NCBI GenBank assembly: GCA_003427395.1
Contig: BFEA01000244.1
Coordinates: 1,806,083 to 1,845,085, forward strand
DNA from: Chara braunii
Lineage: Eukaryota; Streptophyta; Charophyceae; Charales; Characeae
Direction of reading: 5' to 3'
DNA: 39,003 nt
The stretch's first letter is position 1; each line of letters begins with the position of its first letter. The position numbers and the translations under genes were made by a program. Of the stretch, positions 10,405-19,386 are shown piece after piece. Below the pieces are notes generated by a model. That model saw nothing but the letters and a program-made list of their open reading frames with translations. It was not told the DNA's origin and made no database searches.

Positions 10405-10493
10405 TGACGTGGTATTCCCTGCTGCTGACGTGGCACTGCTGTCGGCTGACGTGTCTTGCTGACGTGGCCTGCTGACGTGGCCTGCTGACTTGG
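10405..10493. repeat. Six-copy cluster of TGACGTGG-type motifs
   Basis: On the + strand, TGACGTGG or a one-base variant occurs at 10405-10412, 10426-10433, 10447-10454 (TGACGTGT), 10460-10467, 10473-10480 and 10486-10493 (TGACTTGG). Each is preceded by GC. Spacing is 13-21 bp. The core ACGTGG/CCACGTCA is the type of site bound by plant bZIP factors. The cluster sits where gag should be in element A, between its leader and the gag tail. Confidence 0.8.
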
Positions 10494-10619
10494 CAACTCA
10501 CCAATGCCGCCGCAGGGAGTACCCGGAGACAGGTAGAGAAGGTAGGGCGAGAGGTGGCAACAACATAGGTGGGGAGGGGTGGGTGGGATAATCGCCCAGA
10601 TAACGCCCAGATAAGGAGC

Positions 10620-11193
10620 CACTAATCAAAAAAAGAAAAGTTTGAACTTTGCAAAAAAAAATTCGAGAAAAATAAAAATCTCGAGTTTTGCAAGTTCAGT
10701 AGGTCTCCCCACCTCCCTTGAAGTGCGAAACTATCAATGAGAAAAATTTTCAAACTTCAGATTGCAAATGATTTATAGAACTTACTAACAGAATCCTAGA
10801 TCTGCGAAAAAAAATTCCGAAAAGAAATCAAATACTCAGACTTACTCAGATGAGAGTATTCGCAGTTTGGAAAATAATACCTGCAGGAGGGATTTCCCGT
10901 ACCATTTTCAGAAAAACGAAATTTCGGAAAAAGAATATTTCGAATTTCCAAGTAACGGGAAATGCAACAGGAAATCGAAATTTTCGAAAAGAAGGATATT
11001 CCGGATTTTCAACAACGAAATTTTGAATTTTCATAAGAAAAACAAAAATGGGAATTTCAGATGTTGCGCTATTGCGATTTTCCACAGCAGAAATAGCGAG
11101 AAAACAAAATCCAAGAAAAGAAAAAAAAAATCGATTTTCGGCAATAAGGTCAAAACCATGATTTTGGGGTCTAACTAGTGTGCTCTAATCAAT
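10620..11193 (-). other. AT-rich 5' terminal region of element A (LTR/leader)
   Basis: There are no genes here. The stretch is inverted and homologous to 22646-23395. Matching landmarks are the GATTAGTRGCTCCTTATCTGGGCG block, the block GCTATTGCGATTTTCCAC, and the outer edge ATTGATTGATTA. It is dense in AAATTTC/GAAATTT-type words and A/T runs. It probably includes the 5' LTR, with an outer edge starting TGATTGATTA. Both copies have lost their 3' ends, so no second LTR is available to delimit it. Confidence 0.7.
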
Positions 11194-12402
11194 CAATAAA
11201 GACCAATCAGCTACCTAGTCCCCGCACACGTGTCAAATCAGGTTGTCCTGATTCACGTGCGGTGTTCCGATACCAACTGTTACATGCCCAGATAGGCGAT
11301 GTACATAATAACCGAGGATCCGCAATGTGATAAAAAGGATTGAATGGACAATGCAGTGCAAGTAGAATCTCAACAAGCAATGTGCATTCTGATACATACA
11401 AAATGGTGCTGAATAGCGCAGGGAAGACTTAGATACAAATCCTGACCTGACCGAGATTGACCTTATTCACATAGTATAAGATAAAGAAGCAGAGCTAGAA
11501 TACTGTTGACCAGCACAATCAATGTTTCAACGCAGACCAAACATACATCATGCTCATCACAAGGTGTGAAGGAGCCTGGCGCTATTACACAGGAAGGAAG
11601 CGCCAGGTCCAGACATACACAGACGAAGAGGAGGGGGAGAGATGGGAGTGTCGTCAACACCAAGTCCTTGTCTCAAGTCCCAAATAATCCCTCGTCGAAA
11701 TGTCTGAAGCCCAAAAGTCGAGTCTGGATCCAATGTCACCAAGCTCTCTCTCTCTCTTTCTCTCGTAGTCTGCTGATGCAGTGAAGTCAGATAATGAGAG
11801 GGTGAGAGGAAGATGGTGGACTGAGAACAGGAAGAAGAAGAACTCTCTCTCTGTCATGAGCCAGGTACTAACCTGTGAAGTTGGTGTTGTGCTGCAGGTA
11901 CCTCGAAGACGAAGCTGGAGCAACGGCGCTGCAGGTAGGTACCTCTGGCCTCCGCCCAATCTCTCTCTCTCTCTAGTGCTATGCTAGCTATGGCGCCCAG
12001 CGCTAAAGACTACAGCTACCTACTGGCGCCCAGCGCTGAAGACTAATGCTAACACTACTACTACTCCTGCAGCGCTCCCTCCACCAGAGTGATGTTGCCG
12101 AATCCTGAAGACTACTGACTGCCTCCTGCCCCCCCCGTGAAGTGCATGGGAAGTCCCCATGTACTATCTCGGCCTGCCTCCTGACTGCCTCCGATTGCCT
12201 GCAGTTGCAGGGCGGGCAGTCCAGGAGGCTGCTCTTGCCAATGCCAAACCGAGCCAGGGGTTGGCGCTGCAGCTGTCGTGGGAACAGGCCAAAAATAGCC
12301 TGTTCCTAAAACCCTGGTTCGGTAACTGAGGTTTAGGGCAGGCCGGTCTGATGACAGACTGGAAATGGCCCTTCGTTTCAGGCGCAGCATGTAACACATA
12401 GC
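11194..12402 (-). mobile_element. Fragment E: minus-strand LTR end with primer-binding site
   Basis: Read on the - strand, an LTR-like sequence ends in TGTAACA at 11278, is followed by a 2-nt spacer, and then by TGGTATCGGAACACC (11275-11261), a primer-binding-site-like sequence resembling the one at 2255. Beyond it is a stable hairpin (11222-11262). The LTR body would extend rightwards into 11279-12000 or beyond, but I could not find its outer edge. There are no coding domains. The stretch holds (CT)n runs near 11746-11764 and 11961-11974. A perfect 9-bp inverted repeat (CCTGGCGCT/AGCGCCAGG) lies at 11575-11607. Confidence 0.45.
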
Positions 12403-12806
12403 TGCTTTGGGTTGTCCTTTGGAAATCTGGGCGAAGCCTAGTAGTCCACCATAGCCTCGACCTATGAGAGCGAAGAGTGGGAGAGGCGGCCATGGCTATG
12501 GTGGACCTCAAGTGATACCTGCAGTAGAAGAGGGATTCAGACTTTGATTCTGGTTCAGCTATTCAACATTGTATTATTATTTCTTGTGTGAATAAGAGAG
12601 GAGGAGATAAGGAGGAAGAGAGAGTTGAGTGAAGAAGAAGAGCTTTATCATTTGTTTATGTTGGTGTACATCATCTTTTTCTTCTTTCTTACTTCTTCTT
12701 CTTCTAACCTTCTCCCTCCTCTCAAGTTCATTCATTTCTTCATGCAATTGGACGGCATTGTACTATCTGATGAATGTGTATCTCAAAATTGGCCAAGATC
12801 ATAACA
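12403..12806 (+). repeat. 5' LTR of element D (only the 3' third recognisable)
   Basis: This stretch matches the end of the 3' LTR (22255-22645), starting TGCTTTGGGTTGTCC and ending in ATAACA, one base before the primer site. The ~810 bp that begin the 3' LTR (21441-22254) have no clear match upstream of 12403. The 5' LTR is therefore truncated, replaced or recombinant. A 20-bp purine-rich segment near 12602-12625 is absent from the 3' LTR. Confidence 0.75.
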
Positions 12807-12807
12807 T

Positions 12808-12819
12808 TGGTATCAGAGC
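12808..12819 (+). promoter_or_regulatory. Primer-binding site of element D (initiator-Met tRNA)
   Basis: TGGTATCAGAGC is a perfect 12-base complement of the 3' end of plant initiator-Met tRNA. It follows the LTR end (12806) with one spacer base, as expected for the site where minus-strand cDNA synthesis starts. Confidence 0.9.
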
Positions 12820-14098
12820 GGATTCTACTTGCTGGTGAGAGTTGACTTTGCTGCCCTAACCCTAACCTAAGTGGTTGAGGGCAACACTTAGGGTTAGGGT
12901 TGGATGTAAGGGAAGTGGGGCAGCGTGGCTAAGGGAAGTTGCCCCCACCTGGTTAGGTGATGTGGGGTCGAGATTGAACCTAACTAGGTTGCTTGAGAGT
13001 GAGATTGGGGTGGCGAGACATTTTGTGGAGACTTCATGCGACAAGTTGAGAGAGGCGACAGTGAAAGGCACTCGCACCAGGAATCTGAGTTAAGGGAGGC
13101 ACTTGGCAACTTAAGGGCTGCCCTCAAGTAGGCGAACTTGAGGGACAGTAGTCATTCAACATCGGCGGGGGATCCGGCGTTGCACTTGGGTGCTGGAGTC
13201 AGACCCTCCTAGGAGGTAGGACACTAGTGTAGGGGTAGCGTTAAAGGGGTCAAGAGGATCATTTGAGAGCGGGGTGAGTTCTATTCATCTCGAAGCTCAA
13301 GCCACTCAGGTAAGTGTCGTGCACCTACGGGATGCCCATGTATGTGTGCATGGTATTGATTGCCCTGTTGGGGTTATTCTGGGTTTCTTTCCTACTCCTT
13401 TGTGGTCTTGATTGTGTGATTGAATGTGTGTGATCTACCTACTCACCGAATGGATGGAGAAACGAAGTATCTTGATTTAAATGTCGATTCCTTCTACAGT
13501 GCTTTGTCTTTTCATCTCTAAACGGCTGTCGTCTGTAGGTTCTGCCGAAAGTTGAAATTCGTTTTCAGGATGGTAGAGGCAGGAACTTAGTCCAAGTGGG
13601 ACTCCTCTTGGTTGGGAGTCGGTCACGACCTACATGGGACCCCTGGGGACCCAAACAAGAAGAGCCCTTGGACCCGAATCTGTTAAACATTAGTCCATGC
13701 TCTTCCAGGTCTTCCTGACTGAGATCCGGAGTTTTATTCTTGTTGGCTAGGACACCCACTGCCGAGGGGATCTTGGTTGAGACGTTTTGCATGCTTTTGA
13801 TCACACCGTTCGTGGCTTGACTCACACCCTATACACCACTCAATTCTCCATTGCTGCAGTTAGTCACTTATTGTCTGATTTGTTGTACGGTCACGGAGCT
13901 GGTCAGACTGGACTCGAGAGGACCTCGTATACAGTCTGATCAGACCAAGTCGCTGGATCAGACCTCTCCTGTGAATTTGTTTTTTTTCTTTTGTGGTTTG
14001 TTGCTCTCTAGTACAAATGTAATGCCGCTCCAGCTAGGAGTTCTACCTTCTCTGTCATTGAGCTTTTCAGTTTGTTTCTTTCTCTGAATTCATTTTCG
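12820..14098 (+). other. Untranslated leader of element D
   Basis: These 1.28 kb have no recognisable coding domain. They open with an inverted repeat built of CCCTAA/TTAGGG units (12854-12902). The rest is unremarkable, with short frames lacking known motifs. The packaging and translation signals of the element would be expected here, but I cannot identify them. Confidence 0.6.
12854..12902. repeat. Telomere-like inverted repeat in the D leader
   Basis: CCCTAACCCTAACCTAAG (12854-12871) is followed by a 14-base loop and CTTAGGGTTAGGGTTGG (12886-12902), its near-perfect complement. The unit is TTAGGG-type, repeated about twice per arm. It lies 35 bp after the primer-binding site. Confidence 0.9.
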
Positions 14099-14925
14099 AT
14101 GTCTGTGGAGAATCGCAACCAGAAAGAAGAGAGAGAGAGGAAAGAGAGAGAAAGTGACCATCTGGAGTGGGCAAAGACAGGGAAATGGAGTGTTCGTCCA
14201 AGCAAAAAGGGGAGTGTACCTCTTGAGAGTCTGATTGATTCTTTTGCTGATTGGCGTCTCTCTAATCCACCTGTCGACGAAAACGGTCCAAAAATGGCCC
14301 AGCCACAGCTAACCTCAGTACAGTGGCGGGCCCTGTTGGATGCAGCCAGCGATGCGGAAAAACCGTATCTACAAGCACTCCTAGATAGTGCTGTTAAAAG
14401 GGAACAAAAGACAAAGGAGGAGAGGAAGGAGTTGCTGCTCAAGAGTCAAGTGGCCATCTTGGAAATTGTTCCCTCGCTGACCGGAGAGAAGTGTGGGGAA
14501 CAACAGCAATCTATACTCACCGATATCGTGCAAGTGCAGAACCTTGAAGATCATACCACTCAGATCGCCGAAGTCTTTGCAAAATTGGGGACATTTCAAG
14601 AGGATCTGACTGATATGACCAGCAGGTACCACGACTTGACGATGGAGATTGCTGAGTTGCGACAAGCCCAAGTGGCCAATCCTCTTCCTCTACCCCCTGG
14701 TTCCGGAGCTTCGATTGTAGCTAATCTTGCCCCTCTTACGATATTTTCTTCTAATTCTTCTTCTTCTTCTTTGAGTGTGATGGCAAACCCCTCGGGACCT
14801 GCAGGAGGTGCAGACTCCGTTGTTGCTGTAACAAGCGACGAGGCGGGAAATTCTGCAACTGCTGCAGCCCCAAGATCGGAACCAGCAGGTGCTGAGGTCC
14901 CAACTACGCCGGTCCCTATGTGGAT
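14099..14925 (+). pseudogene. Element D gag, N-terminal part
   Basis: The ATG at 14099 opens a highly charged N-terminus (MSVENRNQKEERERKERES). A segment around residues 145-190 has heptad-like spacing of Leu/Ile/Val and probably forms a coiled coil. A Ser/Pro/Ala-rich linker follows. Near 14917-14930 the coding signal moves to another frame, where the gag core continues. The frame itself runs on without meaning to 14995. I chose this start because the open frame upstream of it has only non-ATG codons and no charged character. Confidence 0.75.
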
Positions 14926-15440
14926 CGAAAGGTGGTGCAAATACCGTCTAAGCATGACGACAAAGAAGACGTTGAATCCTGGATCAGATCCATGAGGGCA
15001 TACTTTGAGGTTCTGGGGACTGAACCTGAGACCAAATCCATGAGCATGGGAATGAATGTCGAGCCTGTTGTACGGGGCTCTCTAGAAGTCCAAGCTACAC
15101 GAGCTGGGGTTCCAAAGATAGAACTAACAAGGTGGCTTAAGGCCACCCCGGTTGCCTCCCATGAGAACTTCTTATCGCACAGTATATGGATCCACATGTT
15201 GCAGCAAGGGCAAGGAACCAACTTGACAACATCAAACGCAGCAAGTGGTCGGGCTCCATGAAAAGCCTTGAGACTTACCTCAGCAAGATGTTTGTTACCC
15301 CAGGATTAAAAATCACTGATCAATCTTGCTTGGATGGAGTGAAAGGCACGGTTGCCACTAACTTTACCAATCGCCTAGGCAGGGACTTCATTGGGTACAC
15401 TAACTGGTTCGCTTTAATGAAGGACATAGTCAGTCTCGAG
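14926..15440 (+). pseudogene. Element D gag core, left of the hAT-like insertion
   Basis: The gag core is spread over two frames: DKEDVESWIRSMRAYFEVLG in the first (to about 15185) and RSKWSGSMKSLETYLSKMF in the second (from about 15186). The two changes of frame (near 14925 and 15186) are therefore indels. The second frame runs to SLE at 15440, where the target-site copy GTCTCGAG ends and a DNA transposon begins. Gag coding resumes at 16219 in the frame expected if the insertion and one target copy are discounted. Confidence 0.8.
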
Positions 15441-16218
15441 CATGGTTACCCCGGACCCGGACCCGGACAGAGCATGATGTCCGGCCGGACCTGCGTCCGG
15501 AAAATTCCGGANNNNNNNNNNNNNNNNNNNNNNNNNNNNNNNNNNNNNNNNNNNNNNNNNNNNNNNNNNNNNNNNNNNNNNNNNNNNNNNNNNNNNNNNN
15601 NNNNNNNNNNNNNNNNNNNNNNNNNNNNNNNNNNNNNNNNNNNNNNNNNNNNNNNNNNNNNNNNNNNNNNNNNNNNNNNNNNNNNNNNNNNNNNNNNNNN
15701 NNNNNNNNNNNNNNNNNNNNNNNNNNNNNNNNNNNNNNNNNNNNNNNNNNNNNNNNNNNNNNNNNNNNNNNNNNNNNNNNNNNNNNNNNNNNNNNNNNNN
15801 NNNNNNNNNNNNNNNNNNNNNNNNNNNNNNNNNNNNNNNNNNNNNNNNNNNNNNNNNNNNNNNNNNNNNNNNNNNNNNNNNNNNNNNNNNNNNNNNNNNN
15901 NNNNNNNNNNNNNNNNNNNNNNNNNNNNNNNNNNNNNNNNNNNNNNNNNNNNNNNNNNNNNNNNNNNNNNNNNNNNNNNNNNNNNNNNNNNNNNNNNNNN
16001 NNNNNNNNNNNNNNNNNNNNNNNNNNNNNNNNNNNNNNNNNNNNNNNNNNNNNNNNNNNNNNNNNNNNNNNNNNNNNNNNNNNNNNNNNNNNNNNCCCCA
16101 AAAAAAAAAAAAAAAAAAATTTATTCCGGACCTACCGGACCGGACGTCCGCCCGGACATCCAGACGCGGACGGTCCGAAATGGGTTCCGGACGTCCGGAC
16201 GGTAACCATGGTCTCGAG
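15433..16218. mobile_element. hAT-like non-autonomous DNA transposon with 8-bp target duplication
   Basis: The element occupies 15441-16210. Its ends are CATGGTTACC (15441-15450) and GGTAACCATG (16201-16210), a perfect 10-bp terminal inverted repeat. GTCTCGAG flanks it on both sides (15433-15440 and 16211-16218), an 8-bp target duplication. Subterminal sequence is saturated with CCGGAC/GTCCGG words on both sides. The 8-bp duplication, short terminal repeats and subterminal repeats are hallmarks of the hAT superfamily. The centre (15512-16095) is an assembly gap, so I cannot tell whether it encodes anything. At the given gap size the element is about 770 bp, too short for a transposase. Confidence 0.85.
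15512..16095. other. Assembly gap (584 N)
   Basis: Undetermined bases inside the hAT-like insertion. The right edge is CCCC followed by a 19-base A-run, which may be why assembly failed. Open frames that cross it are artefacts. Confidence 1.
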
Positions 16219-16590
16219 GCTATAGACCTCGTTTCCACAACAGGCAGCAAAAATCCCATGAGCGGTAGGCGGTTCAGAGGCAGCAGCCGCTTTGTTGTGC
16301 ATGACCTGTTGGAGGCTGAAGGGGAGGCCTATGCAGATGACCCCACTCTTGGTGACGACCGAGAACAGGACGCTGATATAGCTTGTTCCTCGTCAGCCCA
16401 TGAGTCTGACGCAAATCATGAAGAAGAAAAGTTCACTGCCTCAATAAAGATTGCCCATGCTAAGGGACCGAATCAGAATTCAGGGAAGAACTACGTCCAA
16501 CTTCCCAAGGTAGTCAAAATCCCAGCGAAACCGGAAGATGCAGCCACTAAACCATGGGTTGACCAAGGACAAGATTGGTATAGGCTGTAG
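16219..16590 (+). pseudogene. Element D gag C-terminal part
   Basis: Coding resumes right after the second target copy with AIDLVSTTGSK and a basic patch (SGRRFRGSSRF), then an acidic region (residues rich in Asp/Glu around GDDREQDADIA) and a Lys/Pro-rich tail. No CCHC zinc knuckle is visible, unlike families A and B. The basic patch might serve RNA binding, which is inference. The frame ends with a TAG at 16588-16590, and the protease region continues in another frame. Confidence 0.75.
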
Positions 16591-16613
16591 GGAAACCAGA
16601 ACCAGGCGTAGAG

Positions 16614-17129
16614 TTGACTTCAACATCCTCTACGGCAAGGGAGACTGAATCTGATACAAATCAGCAGTCCTCCCTTGAAGCCCAGTCATCTGCTGATTCC
16701 AAGGCTGAATCGTGTCATGCTTTGTATGTCGAGCCTTGGGAGGAGCCTGAGATGGTTGACTTCCACTACCACTTGGAGCGTTGGGCTGAAATGAAGCATC
16801 GGTGTGCCCAAGGGACAGTGAAGTTGATCTTCTTTAAACTTCTTATAAACCACCGTTATCTCTGTATCTTGATTGATTGTGGAGCAACTACTAACTTTAT
16901 GTCACCACACGGGACACGTAAAGTGGGCTTAGGGATGAAGCAAGTGGCTTTGCAGAACCCTTGCCGGACCCGAGTAGGCAACAAGGAAGTTGTCTCCTCT
17001 ACGCATGCAGTCAAAGGTGTGTGCACTACCTTTGACAAGGGCAAAATCGCCACCCATGCTTTGAACTTCTATGTCCTTGACAAGTGTTTCTTTGACGTTG
17101 TCCTTGGCTTGGGCTGGCAGCAGTCCTAA
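16614..17129 (+). pseudogene. Element D aspartic protease, first copy
   Basis: The retropepsin loop is LIDCGATTNFMS (catalytic Asp codon 16875-16877), with D-C-G in place of D-S/T-G. The second motif is FDVVLGLGW near 17093-17120. The frame ends at TAA (17127-17129), and the linker toward RT continues with further stops (17264 region TGA, 17287 region TAG, 17567 region TGA). This is the left copy of a tandem duplication. The TAA is shared with the second copy; the later stops are private to this one. Confidence 0.85.
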
Positions 17130-18527
17130 TGCGAATGGACCAAGTGGAAGGAGTCACTTTTCATGGTCAAAGATGCTCAAGGGAACGAGCTTCTCGTCCT
17201 CTTGGATGAGAAGCACAAGTTCCCAGTGACTTTTCTGAATGTCGTGCAGTTCTGCAAGAAATGACGCAAGCACAAGGAGGATGAATAGTTGTATGTTGCC
17301 TTTGTTCGCCCTACTCATGTGCTATCTGCTTTTGCGGCTAGTACCAATACTACTTCATCTAGTGATTCTACTTTTAGCCCTTCTACTTTTTTACAAACCC
17401 CTAATTTAAATGATTCTACTTCGGATTCGGTTGCATCCATTCGCAACCTTCGACTTGATCTAGGTGATTGCTTTGCTGACCCTTCACCCCCACCGGTCCC
17501 AACAAACATCCAAAACCTACTTGATCGGTTCCCAGAAGTTCTGGCCGAGCCACGTGGAGTTCCCATGTGATCGGTCCGACACACCTTCGACTGAATCTGA
17601 TACAAATCAGCAGTCCTTCCTTGAAGCCCAGTCATCTGTTGATTCCAAGGCTGAATCGTGTCATGCTTTGTATGTCGAGCCTTGGGAGGAGTCTGAGATG
17701 GTTGACTTCCACTACCACTTGGAGCGTTGGGCTGAATTGAAACATCGGCGTGCCCAAGGGACAGTGAAGTTGATCTTCTATAGACTTCTTATAAACCACC
17801 GTTATCTCTGTATCTTGATTGATTGTGGAGCAACTACTAACTTTATGTCACCACACGGGATACGCAAAGTGGGCTTAGGGATGAAGGAAGTGGTTTTGCA
17901 GAACCCTTGCCGGACCCGAGTAGGCTTGTTTCCTCTACGCATGCAGTCAAAGGTGTGTGAACTACCTTTGACAAGGGCAAAATCGTCACCCACGCTTTGA
18001 ACTTCTATGTCCTTGACAAGTGTATCTTCGACGTTGTCCTTGGCTTAGGCTGGCTGCAGTCCTAATGCGAATGGACCAAGTGGAAGGAGTCACTTTTCAT
18101 GGTCAAAGATGCTCAAGGGAACGAGCTTCCCGTCTTCTTGGATGAGAAGCACGAGTTCCCTGTGACTTTTCTGAATGTCATGCAGTTCTGCAAGAAATGG
18201 CGCAACCACAAGGAGGATGAACAGTTGTATGTTGCCTTTGTTCGCCCTACTCATGTGCTATCTACTTTTGCGGCTAGTACCAATACTACTTCATCTAGTG
18301 ATTTCTACTTTTAGCCCTTCTACTTCTTTACATACCCCTAATCTAAATGATTCTACTTCGGATTCGGTTGCATCCATTCCCAACCTGCGACTTGATCTAG
18401 GTGATTGCTTTGCTGACCCTTCACCCCCACCGGTCTCAACAAACATCCAAAACCTACTTGATCGGTTCCCAGAAGTTCTGGCCGAGCCACGTGGAGTTCC
18501 CATGCGATCGGTCCGACACACCTTCGA
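16645..18527 (+). repeat. Tandem duplication (about 946 + 937 bp) inside element D pol
   Basis: Copy 1 is 16645-17590 and copy 2 is 17591-18527. Each starts CTGAATCTGATACAAATCAG and ends with the RT N-terminal sequence ACACCTTCGA. The junction at 17589-17591 joins the RT-proximal end of copy 1 to the protease-proximal start of copy 2, with only GA as shared bases. Each unit holds one protease and the protease-RT linker, so the element has two proteases and one RT. The length difference is mostly a ~10-bp deletion in copy 2 near 17924. Confidence 0.93.
17591..18062 (+). pseudogene. Element D aspartic protease, second copy
   Basis: This duplicate has the same LIDCGATTNFMS loop (Asp codon 17821-17823) and second motif (FDVVLGLGW near 18030-18055). 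A small deletion near 17924 (GTAGGCTTGTTTCC against a longer sequence in copy 1) shifts the frame between the two motifs. The TAA after LGLGWLQS is present here as in copy 1. The following linker is less damaged than in copy 1 and stays open to a one-base insertion in the TCTAGTGATTTC stretch near 18300. Confidence 0.85.
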
Positions 18528-19386
18528 GTTGGTCGAAGGTGTTGTTCCTCCAAAAGGTTGCGTATACCAAATTGGATCCGGTGAGTTGGAGAAATTCCGG
18601 CGGCAGATTGATGAAATGATTGACAAGGGTTGGATCAAGCCTAGTGAGTCTGAATTTGGTGCCCCTGTTTTGTTTGCCCCGAAGAAAGGAGGCAAACTCC
18701 GTATGTGTATTGACCATCACGGTCTAAACCGCATCACAAGAAAGAACGCCTATCCATTGCCTCGCATAGATGACTTGATTGACGCTGCAGGTGGGTGCAG
18801 GGTCTTCTCCAAGATCGACCTCAAGTCTGGCTATCACCAGATTGAAGTCGATCCTATGGACCACCACAAAACTGCATTCAAAACACGAGATGGGCTTTAC
18901 GAGTTTATTGTAATGCCCTTCGGTCTCACGAACGCACCGGCCCCCTTTCAAAGCCTCATGGACAAGGTCCTCCGCGAACAGATTGGCCGGTTAGTGGTAG
19001 TATACCTTGATAATATACTGATTTTCAGCAAATCCATGGAGGAACATGTAAAGCATCTTAAGGAAGTGTTCACCATCCTCAAGAAGACGCAACTCCATCT
19101 CAACTTAAAGAAATCCGAGTTTGGGAGGGATAGCGTCATCTATCTTGGGCATCGGTTGTTTGTTGCAGGCCTAGAGCCTGAGGCAACCAAGGTTGAGGTC
19201 ATACGCAATTCGCCTCATCCCGCGAACATCCGCGAACTGCACTTTTTATTTGGTCTCGCATCATACTACCGAAAGTTTGTGCCCCGCTTCTCTATTGTTG
19301 CTCGCTCGTTGTCCCGGTTAACGAGTAAGAACGTCCCCTACGCTTGGGATACCACATGCGAGGACGCCTTTCAAGCTTTAAAATAA
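18420..19386 (+). pseudogene. Element D reverse transcriptase
   Basis: The frame encodes the whole gypsy RT: linker NIQNLLDRFPEVL, fingers (KGWIKPSESEFGAPVLF, CIDHHGLN), palm ([22 protein letters not shown]) and thumb/connection (FLFGLASYYRKF). The catalytic motif reads VYLDNIL, with the second Asp codon (19012-19014) changed to Asn, which should abolish polymerase activity. The change is compatible with a G-to-A transition. The frame ends with TAA at 19384-19386, where a Gln codon (KQAL) is likely ancestral. RNase H then continues in the same frame. Confidence 0.92.

Larger units (their letters stand above)
7553..11193 (-). mobile_element. Element A: Ty3/gypsy retrotransposon on the minus strand, truncated
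   Basis: Reading on the - strand from 11193, it has an AT-rich terminal region, a leader, a short gag remnant with a zinc knuckle, protease, RT, RNase H and the very start of integrase. It belongs to the same family as A' (22646-27076, + strand): the proteins align throughout, and the AT-rich 5' ends match as inverted sequence, including the ATTGATTGATTA near each outer edge. The 3' end (integrase core, 3' LTR) is missing at the junction with element B. Most of gag is also missing compared with A'. Confidence 0.88.

Noticed and set aside
10405-10493. CRISPR-like array
   Set aside because: The repeat is only 8-10 bp with irregular 3-11-bp spacers inside a eukaryotic retroelement. It does not have the form of a CRISPR array.
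12854-12902. Interstitial telomere
   Set aside because: Only about two units per arm and in inverted orientation. It is better treated as a hairpin in the D leader.
15414-16259. Long frames across the first assembly gap on both strands
   Set aside because: They are open only because undetermined bases contain no stops.
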